A DNA stretch of 64,000 nucleotides, from NCBI GenBank assembly GCA_022842065.1, contig JALHQH010000007.1, forward strand, positions 304,125-368,124. The letters are read 5' to 3'. This stretch comes from Caldilineaceae bacterium (GTDB lineage: Bacteria > Chloroflexota > Anaerolineae > Caldilineales > Caldilineaceae). Below are positions 1-7,529 of this stretch, piece after piece (positions within the stretch are counted from its first letter, which is position 1; every line of letters begins with the position of its first letter). The notes beneath the pieces are model-generated. The model worked only from the letters and a program-made list of their open reading frames with translations. It ran no database searches and had not been told where the DNA came from. The position numbers were made by a program, and so were the translations under genes.

Positions 1-413
1 GCAAACCGATCATTGACCGCCAGCCGCTTCTGTTCAAAGGCATTGCCCAACCCCGACGCCTGCACCAACAGCACCTTGGCCTGGCGGCGATAGCGGCCAA
101 AGGTGGCCAGGCAGGCTTCCAAGGCGGCCTGCACCTTGGCCATGCCGCGGTCGTGCTCCTGGATCGCCTCGACAATGCGCCGCTCCAGCAGGTTGGCGAA
201 TTGATCGACCAGTGCCAGGAAGAGCTGCTCCTTGTTGGGAAAATGGAAATAGATCGAGCCTTTGGAAGTCTGCGACTCGTTGACAATCTCATCCATGCGC
301 GTATCGTGATAACCTTTGCGCGCAAAGATATCCAGCGCCGCATCCAAAATACGCCCGAGGGTGCTGCCGCCGGCTTGCGGTTCGCTGGGGGTTTCTTGGC
401 CAAACTTTAACAT
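1..413 (-). CDS. TetR/AcrR-family transcriptional regulator (3' end outside window)
   Basis: The minus frame starts at an ATG (complement of 411-413) and stays open to the window edge, so about 137 N-terminal residues are visible. Near residues 22-60 it reads RILDAALDIFARKGYHDTRMDEIV followed by a helix with SKGSIYFHFPNKEQL, the classic TetR helix-turn-helix. The rest is the start of the helical ligand-binding domain, whose ligand cannot be told. A perfect 20-bp palindrome lies 17 bp upstream of the start, which suggests autoregulation. TetR proteins are usually about 200 residues, so roughly a third is missing. Family assignment is secure; the regulated pathway is unknown because the downstream neighbours lie outside the window. 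Confidence 0.93.
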   Translation of the reverse strand, partial: MLKFGQETPSEPQAGGSTLGRILDAALDIFARKGYHDTRMDEIVNESQTSKGSIYFHFPNKEQLFLALVDQFANLLERRIVEAIQEHDRGMAKVQAALEACLATFGRYRRQAKVLLVQASGLGNAFEQKRLAVNDRF

Positions 414-430
414 AAGATCATCTCATTTCC

Positions 431-450
431 TAGACCGACTAGTCGGTCTA
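431..450. promoter_or_regulatory. Perfect 20-bp palindromic operator upstream of the TetR gene
   Basis: TAGACCGACTAGTCGGTCTA is identical to its reverse complement. It lies 17 bp upstream of the TetR start codon. Size, perfect symmetry and position are what is expected for a TetR-family autoregulatory operator. It could also control a divergent transcript, but the first gene to the right is only an antitoxin remnant. Confidence 0.85.
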
Positions 451-593
451 GTTGCTGCATAAAAAAGATTCGGCATTTCGCCTAGCTATAGCATACCATA
501 GTTGGGGAAAATAACTGTAATTCTCTTCCCCAAAAGTGTGTTTGCAGGTTGATGATTATATTCGCATTATCTCCGCACAAGGAGCAGAACCAC

Positions 594-866
594 ATGAACG
601 GCGAAGATACCAAGATTACCTTTGACCTTGATCCAAATCACCTACCGGCAACCGATTGGTCCGCTTTTGATGCGATGACGGAAACCGAGCGTCACGCCGC
701 AGCGCTTGCCGATCCAGATGCGTTGCCGGCGACTGAAGGTCAATTGGCAAGCGCACGACGCGTACCCAATGTCCGTGCGCTGCGCCGTAAGCTCAATCTG
801 ACCTAGGAACAATTTGCGCGTACTTTCCACCTCTCACCTCTCACACAGAAAAGTAGATCTGGGTAA
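594..866 (+). pseudogene. HigA/XRE-type antitoxin, broken by an in-frame stop
   Basis: An AAGGAG ribosome site at 579-584 precedes the ATG at 594. The 70-residue product begins MNGEDTKITFDLD and ends RVPNVRALRRKLNLT, then meets TAG at 804-806. Reading through the stop continues EQFARTFHLS, the expected second half of the XRE helix-turn-helix (family pattern LNLTQEEFARTFHLS). The stop is therefore most simply a CAG-to-TAG change in the Q codon. After FHLS the sequence degenerates beside a short duplication of CACCTCT and ends at 864-866. Intact relatives run about 100 residues and act as toxin-antitoxin antitoxins. No partner toxin is adjacent. Called a decayed gene. Confidence 0.75.
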
Positions 867-923
867 AATGTGATACAATGGTATAACTTGTTGTGACACT
901 AGATGTGGAGAAATGCGCTCGTT

Positions 924-1178
924 ATGCCAACCGCCCTTCGCCGTGGACCTTACCGATTTTACTTCTACCCGTACGATTGCCGGGAACCGCGGCATATGCA
1001 TATTGATCGTGAAGATCTGAGCGTCAAGCTGTGGCTTGATCCTGATGTAAGAGTAGAAGAAAATTTAGGCTATAACCGGCACGAACTCCGTGTCATTGAG
1101 CGCCTTGCCCGTGAGAATTTGGAGATACTACGCAATGAATGGGATAAATTCTGTCGGGGTCGTGCGAGTCACCCCTAA
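924..1178 (+). CDS. DUF4160 domain protein
   Basis: Small protein matching DUF4160: it begins MPTALRRGPYRFYFYPYDCREPRHMHI, continues with KLWLDP and ends with the helical part of the domain (RHELRVIERLARENLEIL). A start at 903 is also open, but conservation begins at the ATG at 924, which gives 84 residues. A TACAAT -10 preceded by TG lies at 871-879. The gene overlaps the DUF2442 start by 44 nt, so the two are co-translated. DUF4160/DUF2442 pairs are often seen among toxin-antitoxin-like modules; the biochemical function is not established. Confidence 0.85.
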   Translation: MPTALRRGPYRFYFYPYDCREPRHMHIDREDLSVKLWLDPDVRVEENLGYNRHELRVIERLARENLEILRNEWDKFCRGRASHP

Positions 1179-1479
1179 AGTGATGAAGGTCACCGTCACT
1201 GATGATACCTTGAGTGTGGATTTAGCCGATGGTCGCACCATTGCTGTGCCGCTGGTGTGGTATCCGCGTCTAGCCTACGGTACGGATCAAGAACGGTCAA
1301 ACTTTAAAATTGCTGGTGCAGGGTATGGGATTCACTGGCCGGATTTAGATGAAGATATCGGTGTCGAAGGCTTGTTGCTGGGTCAACAATCGCTGGAGAG
1401 TGAGGCTTCGTTTGCCCACTGGCTGGCGCAGCGTCCACAAGTCCAATCCGTGAGTGGGGCGGCAGCAGTTCCGGCTTAG
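1135..1479 (+). CDS. DUF2442 domain protein
   Basis: About 114 residues from ATG 1135, which lies inside the end of the DUF4160 gene. The core VTPKVMKVTVTDDTLSVDL, GRTIAVPLVWYPRL and GYGIHWPDLDEDIGVEGLL is diagnostic of DUF2442. The family commonly follows DUF4160 and is thought to be the antitoxin-like partner; that role is inferred from context only. The C-terminus (QSVSGAAAVPA) is a low-complexity tail. Confidence 0.85.
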   Translation: MNGINSVGVVRVTPKVMKVTVTDDTLSVDLADGRTIAVPLVWYPRLAYGTDQERSNFKIAGAGYGIHWPDLDEDIGVEGLLLGQQSLESEASFAHWLAQRPQVQSVSGAAAVPA

Positions 1480-1701
1480 GGTAGACCGAGTTCGGAAATG
1501 AGCAGGGTCACATCACTGGTAAAAGGACTGCGGTCAAACATACGCGGTCCTTGATGCCTGCTGCGCTGGCGTAGCATCAAGGGCTAGCCGTGTTTGGTGC
1601 TTGCTTTGCCGCATCTCAGTGATCGATCTCACTTGGCACCAAGTTCAAAATCTACCTCAAACTTGAAGCACACCTGCCCAATTGCTCTTCTCACCCATTG
1701 C

Positions 1702-1730
1702 TTGACAAGAGAATTGTAAGTTAATATACT
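1702..1730 (+). promoter_or_regulatory. Near-consensus sigma70-type promoter (TTGACA-17-TATACT)
   Basis: The 434-bp gap 1480-1913 has no convincing gene. It contains TTGACA at 1702-1707 and TATACT at 1725-1730, separated by 17 bp, pointing rightward. It is about 185 bp upstream of the PIN-domain gene, so the transcript would have a long leader. Such a strong match is unusual in this window. Together with the attC-like site after the PIN gene it could be a cassette promoter. Confidence 0.55.
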
Positions 1731-1913
1731 TACCATTAAACATCGTCTTATCTTCCTACTTGTATCGCACCGTCACCACGCATCATGTACAAACTGTGTA
1801 GGAAGTCAATAGATCAACGATAGGTCTTTTCTGGTATAGTCATTATGCATTACTTCGTTCCACCACATCGCGCTAATTTAACGTTGTCGTAATAGTTAGG
1901 GTATCAACAACCA

Positions 1914-2777
1914 ATGAACAGATACCTACTTGATACTTCGGCCATCCGTGCACTCAAAGCATCCGATCTTGATCGGTGCTCTGGAAGCGCCACGCTCTTG
2001 GCTTCCCCCTTTGCTTTTTGGGAACTGGCCACACATCTGGCTGAGCCAGGCCAGTTTGGCCGTATCAAAGCGAACCTTATGAAGTTCAAGTCCTTGGCGC
2101 TTCTCAACGAACCGACCTCCGTTGCTGGACAGCGAGTCGGACTAAGGCAGTCACAATCAGGTGCCGAAGATGTCGAAGCATCTGACGTTATCTATGCAGC
2201 TCTTGCCGCGTTGTGCGAATCGGATTCAATCGACGAGTTCTATCGTTATCAGATTAGGGATGCAAATGGTACCATGCGAGCGGTTGACGAATGCGTTGAG
2301 CGAATCCAAGAGATGCTCATCGAAGCAGAGCGTAATTTCGCCACATTTGTCGGTGGCGTTGCAAAACTAATCCGAAGTCGTGATATCGTCATTGCTGGCG
2401 CAGCCGGTTATCATGGCGGCACATTAGATCTTACTAATGGATGGTGGCTCCAAGTGAAGGAACGGACGGACGGTTCCGAGGAGGCGTATCATAACGTCAT
2501 ACGGCAGGGCTACTTCTTCTACTCTTACGTCATGCATCGCGCTCTTGAATACGCACATTGCGCTCGTGAGGTACCAGATGCGAACGACTTGGAAGATGCA
2601 AAGTTGCTCCTCCATATCTCGCTTGATGACGACATTACGGTAGTGACCTCGGACTCGGGACTCCTTCGATGCGTACGGGCGGGACTGGAGACGCTTCGTA
2701 CCGTTGATCAAAAGTGGTACGCCACTCGCGCTTCAATCTGTGATACAGCGGAGTTCCGGCGTAACGTCGGGGTCTAG
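1914..2777 (+). CDS. PIN-domain-like protein, probable gene-cassette ORF
   Basis: 287 residues starting MNRYLLDTSAIRAL, where LLDTS is the first acidic motif of PIN ribonucleases. An acidic segment EDVEASDVIYAAL follows near residue 85, and a C-terminal block DLEDAKLLLHISLDDDITVVTSD near residues 232-255 matches the last PIN strand and acidic residues. At 287 residues it is about twice the length of a VapC toxin, with a helical insert between the motifs. No antitoxin gene is adjacent and no good ribosome site is visible. The stop codon abuts an attC-like palindrome, which suggests integron-type acquisition. The nuclease fold is likely; target and role are unknown. Confidence 0.65.
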   Translation: MNRYLLDTSAIRALKASDLDRCSGSATLLASPFAFWELATHLAEPGQFGRIKANLMKFKSLALLNEPTSVAGQRVGLRQSQSGAEDVEASDVIYAALAALCESDSIDEFYRYQIRDANGTMRAVDECVERIQEMLIEAERNFATFVGGVAKLIRSRDIVIAGAAGYHGGTLDLTNGWWLQVKERTDGSEEAYHNVIRQGYFFYSYVMHRALEYAHCAREVPDANDLEDAKLLLHISLDDDITVVTSDSGLLRCVRAGLETLRTVDQKWYATRASICDTAEFRRNVGV

Positions 2778-2884
2778 TCCTAACATTTCGTGCAAGCCGA
2801 CAAGCCTTGATCAACCCATTTCACATGGTATGAATTGTGGCCCCTGGGTTTCTCAAGGTCTGCGGTTTAGTTCAAACGTTCGGC
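2778..2884 (+). other. attC-like integron recombination site
   Basis: Immediately after the PIN gene stop, TCCTAAC opens a 107-bp imperfect palindrome that closes with GTTCGGC. The left part TTTCGTGCAAGCCGAC and the right part TGCGGTTTAGTTCAAACG resemble the paired inner boxes of attC sites. Further blocks pair inward (CCTTGA with TCAAGG; AACCCA with TGGGTT), with one extrahelical base between them. Position (flush with the stop), length and folding all fit an attC. R'' and R' pair at 5 of 7 positions, so it is not a perfect consensus. No integrase gene is in the window. Confidence 0.5.
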
Positions 2885-2993
2885 AGCTTTGTCTGAATAA
2901 TACGTGTGACACCTTGAACTGCACTAATTGCCGGCAAAAATGAGCAATTGATCTAGCGCACTGACCATGAAGATTTCAACAGGAGATTAATGC

Positions 2994-4337
2994 ATGAAGT
3001 TAGTGTTCTTTTCCACATTCATGGTGCTATGTCTTGCCATTATTGCTCTGCCCGTGATCGCTCAGGATATAGTCTATTTACCACTGGTGAATTCACAGGG
3101 ATTATCACAAGCGTCTACTAATACTCCGAGCTTGACACCTACTCCAACCAATAGGACAGTCCAAACAGTTACTTCTACATCAACTGAAATATCAACTCTA
3201 TCATCTACCACTACAGTTACACCTATATCAACTCCATCACCGACCTTTACGGTTACCCCTATCCCAACATCTGCTTCTACTTTTACAACAACGCCAACAG
3301 CTACTACAACGCCTTGTTCTATCCTACAAGGCATTTTGCAATCGGACACCACTTTAGTAAGTGGTTGCAACTATAACGTGACAAACAACATATTAGTCCC
3401 TGCCGGTATTACGTTATCTGTACCATCTGATATTACACTTCGATTCAATCCTGAAATTTATATGTTAGTGAATGGTTCACTCATTGTTTCTGGAACGGTA
3501 GATGCTCCAAGCAGGTTTACTGGCACAGATTCGTTAGCATGGGGTGGCGTAAAGATACAACAGAGCGATGGGCTAATTCCATCAGTGAACTCGATAAATC
3601 ATCTAGTAATAGAGTACGCTCAAGGGGCACCTTCTATCGAGACTCGTAGTGCTTTATACATAGGCTATGCAAAAGCAAGTATATCCAATGTAACATTTCA
3701 GTATAACGCTTCCCCCTTCTATCTGCGTGGGGACAGAGGATATGGTCCAGTTTCAATTAGAAACAGTGAAGTTATGAGCAACACCCTTGGCGCGGTATTG
3801 ATGTACCCTGATAGCTCAATTGATAAAGTTATTTTCTCTAATAACAACATCAGTGAGGATTACAGTGCAGTTTTGACGGTATGTCAGACTAGCTATATCC
3901 GAAATAGTTCGTTTCTAAATAATACTACAGCCGCGATTAGAACAACTGGATGCAATAGCCCTACTCTTATCGAAAATAATGTAATTGCAGGTAATGATGG
4001 TGTTATAGTGGTCGCACTCTCAAATCCTACTGTCACTTTGAATTCAAATGATATTTACAATAATCGCAAGCTAAAGCAACCAAACAATAATAGTCTTGAT
4101 GCTTTAATCTATACTGACTGTGGTCTTAACATTACTAATAATAATATCTATGGCAATACAGCTCTCCATGTTATGCATTCTAAATCGAACAATTGCGAAA
4201 GTGCTCCAATTGACGCCACTAGTAACTGGTGGGGTACCACTATTACTAGTGAGATTGGTAGCTTGATATACGACTACGATGACGACTTTACTCTGGGCAA
4301 AATTATATATGAACCATTTAGCATTAAACCTAATTAA
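2994..4337 (+). CDS. Secreted right-handed beta-helix protein with Thr/Pro-rich linker
   Basis: 447 residues. A signal peptide (MKLVFFSTFMVLCLAIIALPVIAQ) is followed by the mature start DIVYLPLV, typical of Chloroflexota exported proteins, then a Ser/Thr/Pro linker (residues about 43-100). The rest (about 110-440) has short hydrophobic-Asn strands with ISNV, NSNDIYNN, NNIYGN steps and ends with SNWWGTT, a signature of parallel beta-helix proteins related to pectate lyases. No catalytic residues are evident. An AGGAG ribosome site lies at 2981-2985. Base composition is clearly richer in A+T than all neighbours, which suggests recent transfer. Likely a surface carbohydrate-binding or adhesive protein. 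Confidence 0.75.
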   Translation: MKLVFFSTFMVLCLAIIALPVIAQDIVYLPLVNSQGLSQASTNTPSLTPTPTNRTVQTVTSTSTEISTLSSTTTVTPISTPSPTFTVTPIPTSASTFTTTPTATTTPCSILQGILQSDTTLVSGCNYNVTNNILVPAGITLSVPSDITLRFNPEIYMLVNGSLIVSGTVDAPSRFTGTDSLAWGGVKIQQSDGLIPSVNSINHLVIEYAQGAPSIETRSALYIGYAKASISNVTFQYNASPFYLRGDRGYGPVSIRNSEVMSNTLGAVLMYPDSSIDKVIFSNNNISEDYSAVLTVCQTSYIRNSSFLNNTTAAIRTTGCNSPTLIENNVIAGNDGVIVVALSNPTVTLNSNDIYNNRKLKQPNNNSLDALIYTDCGLNITNNNIYGNTALHVMHSKSNNCESAPIDATSNWWGTTITSEIGSLIYDYDDDFTLGKIIYEPFSIKPN

Positions 4338-4775
4338 CCTGTTTATCAATAAAATGTTTATAGAAAGGTATGAAAACTCTCATTGTAATTAGAAAGACTT
4401 TATCCTTGCTGGACCACTCATAGCCATATAGTACCCGCAGTGGAAGGAGGCAAAAGATGCGTTGTAAAGCCAAATTAATTACCCTAAGGCTGGGGTATTC
4501 AGGGTATTGAGAGCTAGGCTGCAGAAATGCCGTTGTTCGTCTATGAGATGCATGTTGACTCAGTCCCGGTCCCGTACAGCGATTGAAGGCATCCAAACAT
4601 CAGCGAAGAGGACTAGAGGACACAGTATTGTGTTCTACCATTACTGCGTTGAAAAATTTGGGGTTTATACAGACACCATTCGGTGGCGTGGCGCTGGATG
4701 GTGAGATATTTTTCTGATATAATAAAAATACGGCTACCAACAGAAGCGTTTCGCTGCAGGTAAGGAGACAATGGC
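4338..4775 (+). promoter_or_regulatory. Gene-poor gap with a TATAAT promoter at its end
   Basis: No ORF here resembles a known family. Near its end, TGGATG (4695-4700) and a perfect TATAAT (4718-4723) are 17 bp apart and point to the small gene pair at 4776 and 4978. TAAGGAG at 4760-4766 is the ribosome site of that pair. The first ATG after it (4770) reads only two codons, so translation should begin at 4776. Confidence 0.45.
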
Positions 4776-4973
4776 ATGACAGCGCAAGAAACGGTCCAAC
4801 AACTGCAGCATACGCCTTTAACCTATCGGATACAGGTTATCGAACTGCTATTGCAGTCCCTCAAAGAGGAAATCGCGCAAAGCCAAGCTGTGCAGGCTCC
4901 CCATAAGCTTTTTCGCGTGCAGACGTTCAACCTTGGCGCAGATGTTACCGTTGGTCGAGAAGAAATAGGCTAA
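4776..4973 (+). CDS. Small hypothetical protein, possible antitoxin-like partner of DUF2283
   Basis: 65 residues beginning MTAQETVQQLQHTPLTYRIQVIELLLQSLKEEI. The first half is a predicted amphipathic helix resembling the N-termini of DUF2281-type or addiction-module proteins (LTYRIQVIELLLQSLKEE), while the tail is polar. It has its own TATAAT promoter and a good ribosome site, and the DUF2283 gene starts 4 bp after its stop, so the two form an operon. I do not recognise a specific family. Confidence 0.6.
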   Translation: MTAQETVQQLQHTPLTYRIQVIELLLQSLKEEIAQSQAVQAPHKLFRVQTFNLGADVTVGREEIG

Positions 4974-4977
4974 AACA

Positions 4978-5349
4978 ATGCGCGAACCAGTTTTTAACTA
5001 TGACGAAATCAGCGATACGCTGACCATTTCATTTTTTCCAGGCGAATCGGCAACGGGTATTGAGCTAAATGACAATATTTTGCTGCGCATCAACAAGCAA
5101 CAACAATATGGGGTCAGCCTCTCCATTTTCAATTATTCGATCTTGGCTCAAAAAACGGAGACCGGCTTGCGTAGCCTGCCGCTGACAGGTCTACAAGAAC
5201 TTTCCGCCGCATTGCGGGAAACTGTTTTAGCCGTTCTCCTGAAAAAGCCACTCTCTGGTCTTCTCGCGGTATCAACCTATACACCGTCGTTGTCCGAGCG
5301 CGTGCTGATTGCGACAATTCACGATTCAGCTTTGCTTGCGCCAGCTTAA
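4978..5349 (+). CDS. DUF2283 family protein with C-terminal extension
   Basis: 123 residues. The first 60 (FNYDEISDTLTISFFPGESATGIELNDNILLRIN, then GVSLSIFNYS) match DUF2283, a small beta-rich domain found near toxin-antitoxin genes. The remaining 60 residues (LRETVLAVLLKKPLSGLLAVSTYTPS) are not part of the usual domain. Translationally linked to the gene at 4776 (4-bp gap). Function unknown; family call is firm for the N-terminal half. Confidence 0.75.
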   Translation: MREPVFNYDEISDTLTISFFPGESATGIELNDNILLRINKQQQYGVSLSIFNYSILAQKTETGLRSLPLTGLQELSAALRETVLAVLLKKPLSGLLAVSTYTPSLSERVLIATIHDSALLAPA

Positions 5350-5381
5350 TCTATTTCTAAGCACGATTCCGGTCTTTGTAG

Positions 5382-5786
5382 CCCGCTTTAATTCTCAAGC
5401 TGTCGCAGCTTCAGACGACTATCAACGTTTCTGCCGGTTGCCCATGTCGAATCACAACCAGGTATTTAGCCGAATTCGTTGCCAACGAGCACTTTGTGGG
5501 CTTTGTCAGTTGTGAAAAAGCGGTGATCGTTGGAGCCCTGTTTGCCCATCGCAAAACCTGGTGGACCAATGACGAGTTGTTTGTGGATGAGCTCTACATC
5601 ACGCCGCAGCGCCAACGCCAAGGGGTTGGAGCCAGCCTGTTGGCCCATGCGGAAGCTTATGCCAAAGCCGAGGGGCTGGCGGGCTTGACGTTGTTAACCA
5701 ATCGCCATTTCCCGGCGAAAGACTTTTACAAGAAACACGGCTATCTGCCGGCTGACCATGTGATCTTCATGTATAAAGAACTGTGA
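5382..5786 (+). pseudogene. GNAT acetyltransferase, N-terminus degenerate
   Basis: The C-terminal part is a good GNAT domain: VGALFAHRKTWWTNDELFVDELYI, then the acetyl-CoA loop QRQRQGVGASLL and a family-typical end (LTLLTNRHFPAKDFYKKHGY). Homology extends upstream of the only available GTG start (5496) into TRYLAEFVANEHFVGFVS. Before that the frame reads non-family sequence back to a TAG at 5379-5381, with no ATG. Intact relatives are about 150 residues, so roughly the first 40 are lost or scrambled. A truncated 96-residue product from GTG 5496 remains possible. Confidence 0.6.
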
Positions 5787-5816
5787 ACAGAACATAGCCT
5801 AATAGAGAAAGCAGAG

Positions 5817-5878
5817 AAACCTGGCACAATCGTGTACTGCGCATCAGGGGATGCGCAGTACACGATTGTGCCAGGTTT
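5817..5878. repeat. Perfect 29-bp-arm hairpin with 4-nt loop
   Basis: Arms 5817-5845 and 5850-5878 are perfectly complementary with loop AGGG, in the gap between the GNAT remnant and brnT. It lacks a T-run adequate for a classical terminator, but such a hairpin would still form in RNA from either strand. Its tip (GTGTACTGCGCATC-AGGG-GATGC) resembles two other hairpins at 34893-34918 and 37688-37714. Confidence 0.85.
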
Positions 5879-5943
5879 GATTGTGTTATCTATAAGGAGT
5901 TCTAACCCCTTTTCTCGTACGCGCCCTAGTCAATGAGCCGGGA

Positions 5944-5987
5944 TGCTTAAACAAAGCAAACGTGGTATACTGCCCCTATGAGTATAC
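5944..5987 (+). promoter_or_regulatory. brnTA promoter and candidate BrnA operator; probably leaderless
   Basis: TATACT at 5966-5971 ends 6 bp before the brnT ATG (5978). Transcription would therefore start at or beside the start codon, giving a leaderless mRNA, which agrees with the lack of a ribosome site. A weak -35 (TGCTTA, 5944-5949) lies 16 bp upstream. Two GTATAC palindromes, 5965-5970 and 5982-5987, flank the start with 17-bp spacing and could be BrnA-binding half sites. Confidence 0.5.
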
Positions 5988-6265
5988 GATTTTCTTGGGA
6001 CAGCAAAAAAGCTGTCCGCAATCGCAGCGTGCATGACGGCGTCACGTTTGAAGAAGCCGCGACTGTTTTTCGTGATCCGACAGCCTATATCTTTGACGAT
6101 GATGAACACTCGCATGAAGAATATCGCGAGTTAATCATTGGCTATTCAGCCCGAAACCGGTTGTTGATCGTATCGTTCACTGAACGCGATGATGTGATTC
6201 GCATTATTAGCGCACGCAAAGCAGATACAGATGAGCAAAGAACTTATGAATATACAAGAAAATAA
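5978..6265 (+). CDS. brnT: BrnT-family toxin
   Basis: 95 residues with the BrnT pattern: FSWDSKKAVRNRSVHDGVTFEEAATVF near the N-terminus and LLIVSFTERDDVIRIISARKAD near the C-terminus. BrnT is a RelE-like ribonuclease toxin neutralised by BrnA, and the catalytic Arg of ISAR is present. The downstream antitoxin gene overlaps by 35 bp, the standard BrnTA arrangement. Length is normal for the family (about 90). Appears intact. Confidence 0.9.
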   Translation: MSIRFSWDSKKAVRNRSVHDGVTFEEAATVFRDPTAYIFDDDEHSHEEYRELIIGYSARNRLLIVSFTERDDVIRIISARKADTDEQRTYEYTRK

Positions 6266-6533
6266 ATTGGAAAATCCTGAAGCTGATGAGCTAAAAGCAC
6301 ATTATGATTTTGACTATGGCAAAGCAAAACCGAATCGTTTTGCTACACGCCTTGCCCAAGAACAGGTGATGGTTGTGCTTGATCCCGATATAGCCGCCAT
6401 CTTTCCCACCTCAGAAGCGGTGAATGAAGCATTACGTGTACTGGCAACCGCAGCACAGAATTTACCAAACGCCAAGCCCAAACGTCAGCGTAGACAGCAG
6501 CAATCAACGGTTGTCTCAAGTGTACAAAAATAA
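6231..6533 (+). CDS. brnA: BrnA-family antitoxin
   Basis: 100 residues, overlapping the end of brnT by 35 nt. It contains DFDYGKAKPNRFATRLAQEQVMVVLDPDIAAIFPTSEAVNEALRVL, a BrnA-type DNA-binding segment (ribbon-helix-helix, residues about 40-70), and ends in a basic, Gln-rich tail. BrnA binds BrnT and represses the operon. Start could be ATG 6231 or the internal ATG 6246; the first gives the usual overlap. Confidence 0.85.
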   Translation: MSKELMNIQENKLENPEADELKAHYDFDYGKAKPNRFATRLAQEQVMVVLDPDIAAIFPTSEAVNEALRVLATAAQNLPNAKPKRQRRQQQSTVVSSVQK

Positions 6534-6578
6534 ATTACCATGTGGGGTTTGTCAGCGGTGAAAACAAAGTGGCACCCC

Positions 6579-7385
6579 CTAAAACCCCACGCCAATCCCC
6601 AGCCAATACAACACCAAAATCGCCCCGCCAAAGACAATCCGATACCATGCAAAGACCGCAAACGAGCGATGGGCGACAAAGGCGATCAGCCCGCGGATCA
6701 CGAACATGGCGGCGATGAAGGCGACGACGAAGCCGACGCCAAATAAGGGAATATCATTCACGGTCAGCAGATCGCGCACGCCCAGGAGTTTGACGAGGGC
6801 GGCCCCCAGCAGCGCCGGAATCGCCAGGAAGAAGGAGAATTCGGTGGCCGCGGTGCGGGAGAGGCCCAGGGTCAACCCGCCCATGATGGTCGCGCCCGAG
6901 CGCGAAATGCCGGGGAAGAGAATCGCCAACACCTGAATCACGCCCACCCAGATCGCTTTGGTGTAGGAGATATCATCTACACTTTGCACGATGGCGGGGC
7001 GCGGGCGCGCTTCGATGACCAGGATCGCGATGCCCCCGATCACCAACGCCAAGGCCACCGGGATCGGTTTGAAGAGATAGGATTCAATCAAGTCATCCAG
7101 GGGCAGGCCAATCAGCACGGCGGGAATCGTGCCCAGGATCAGGTTGACCGCCAGCCGGCGCTCGGGTCCATTGCGGTGCAGATTCAACGCCACGTTGATA
7201 AACTTCTGACGATAGAGCCAGAGCACGGCCAAAATCGCGCCGAGTTGGATAAAGATAATAAAGGCATTCTCTTTTTCACCCATAAAGCCCAACCAATTTT
7301 GGGCCAAAATCAGGTGCCCCGTCGAAGAGACGGGAATAAATTCGGTCAGCCCCTCGACAAGGCCGAGTAAGATGGCGTCTAACAC
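6579..7385 (-). CDS. uppP: Undecaprenyl-diphosphatase
   Basis: 268 residues, normal for UppP/BacA. It converts undecaprenyl diphosphate to the monophosphate, recycling the lipid carrier of peptidoglycan and surface glycans, at the cytoplasmic membrane. Both signature motifs are seen: LVEGLTEFIPVSSTGHLIL (residues about 9-27) and LFPGISRSGATIMGGL (about 160-175). Some seven or eight hydrophobic helices span the protein. It is followed on the same strand, beyond a repeat element, by mltG and a sugar epimerase; together they suggest an envelope-biogenesis neighbourhood. Overexpression gives bacitracin tolerance in known cases. Confidence 0.95.
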   Translation of the reverse strand: MLDAILLGLVEGLTEFIPVSSTGHLILAQNWLGFMGEKENAFIIFIQLGAILAVLWLYRQKFINVALNLHRNGPERRLAVNLILGTIPAVLIGLPLDDLIESYLFKPIPVALALVIGGIAILVIEARPRPAIVQSVDDISYTKAIWVGVIQVLAILFPGISRSGATIMGGLTLGLSRTAATEFSFFLAIPALLGAALVKLLGVRDLLTVNDIPLFGVGFVVAFIAAMFVIRGLIAFVAHRSFAVFAWYRIVFGGAILVLYWLGIGVGF

Positions 7386-7416
7386 GGTTGGTAGTATCCG
7401 ATCGGTTGGTTAGGGT

Positions 7417-7527
7417 AGGTAAATCGGTAGATAAGTAAATCGGTACATCGGTACATCGGTACATCAGTACGCAGCCTGCTATGTACTTGTCTACCGATTT
7501 ACCGATTTACTGATTTACTGATTTACA
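7417..7527. repeat. SMR element, CGGTAAAT/CGGTACAT units
   Basis: Tandem octamers (AAATCGGT, ACATCGGT repeated) on the left are answered by inverted copies (ACCGATTT repeated) on the right, able to fold on themselves. Same unit family as the elements at 9643-9769 and 43978-44066. It separates uppP from mltG. Confidence 0.85.
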
Positions 7528-7529
7528 AT

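Noticed and set aside
1481..1578. Short minus-strand frame ending MFDRSPFTSDVTLLISELGLP
   Set aside because: Only 33 codons, no ribosome site and no family recognised; it could be a gene remnant but there is too little to support it.
4507..4704. 65-codon plus-strand ORF ending FGVYTDTIRWRGAGW
   Set aside because: The tail looks protein-like, but there is no ribosome site and the first part is basic low-complexity sequence. Treated as non-coding.
7417..7527. Possible CRISPR array (regular short repeats)
   Set aside because: Units are 8 bp, without spacers and partly inverted; no cas genes are near. The same holds for 35530-35724 and 43978-44066.
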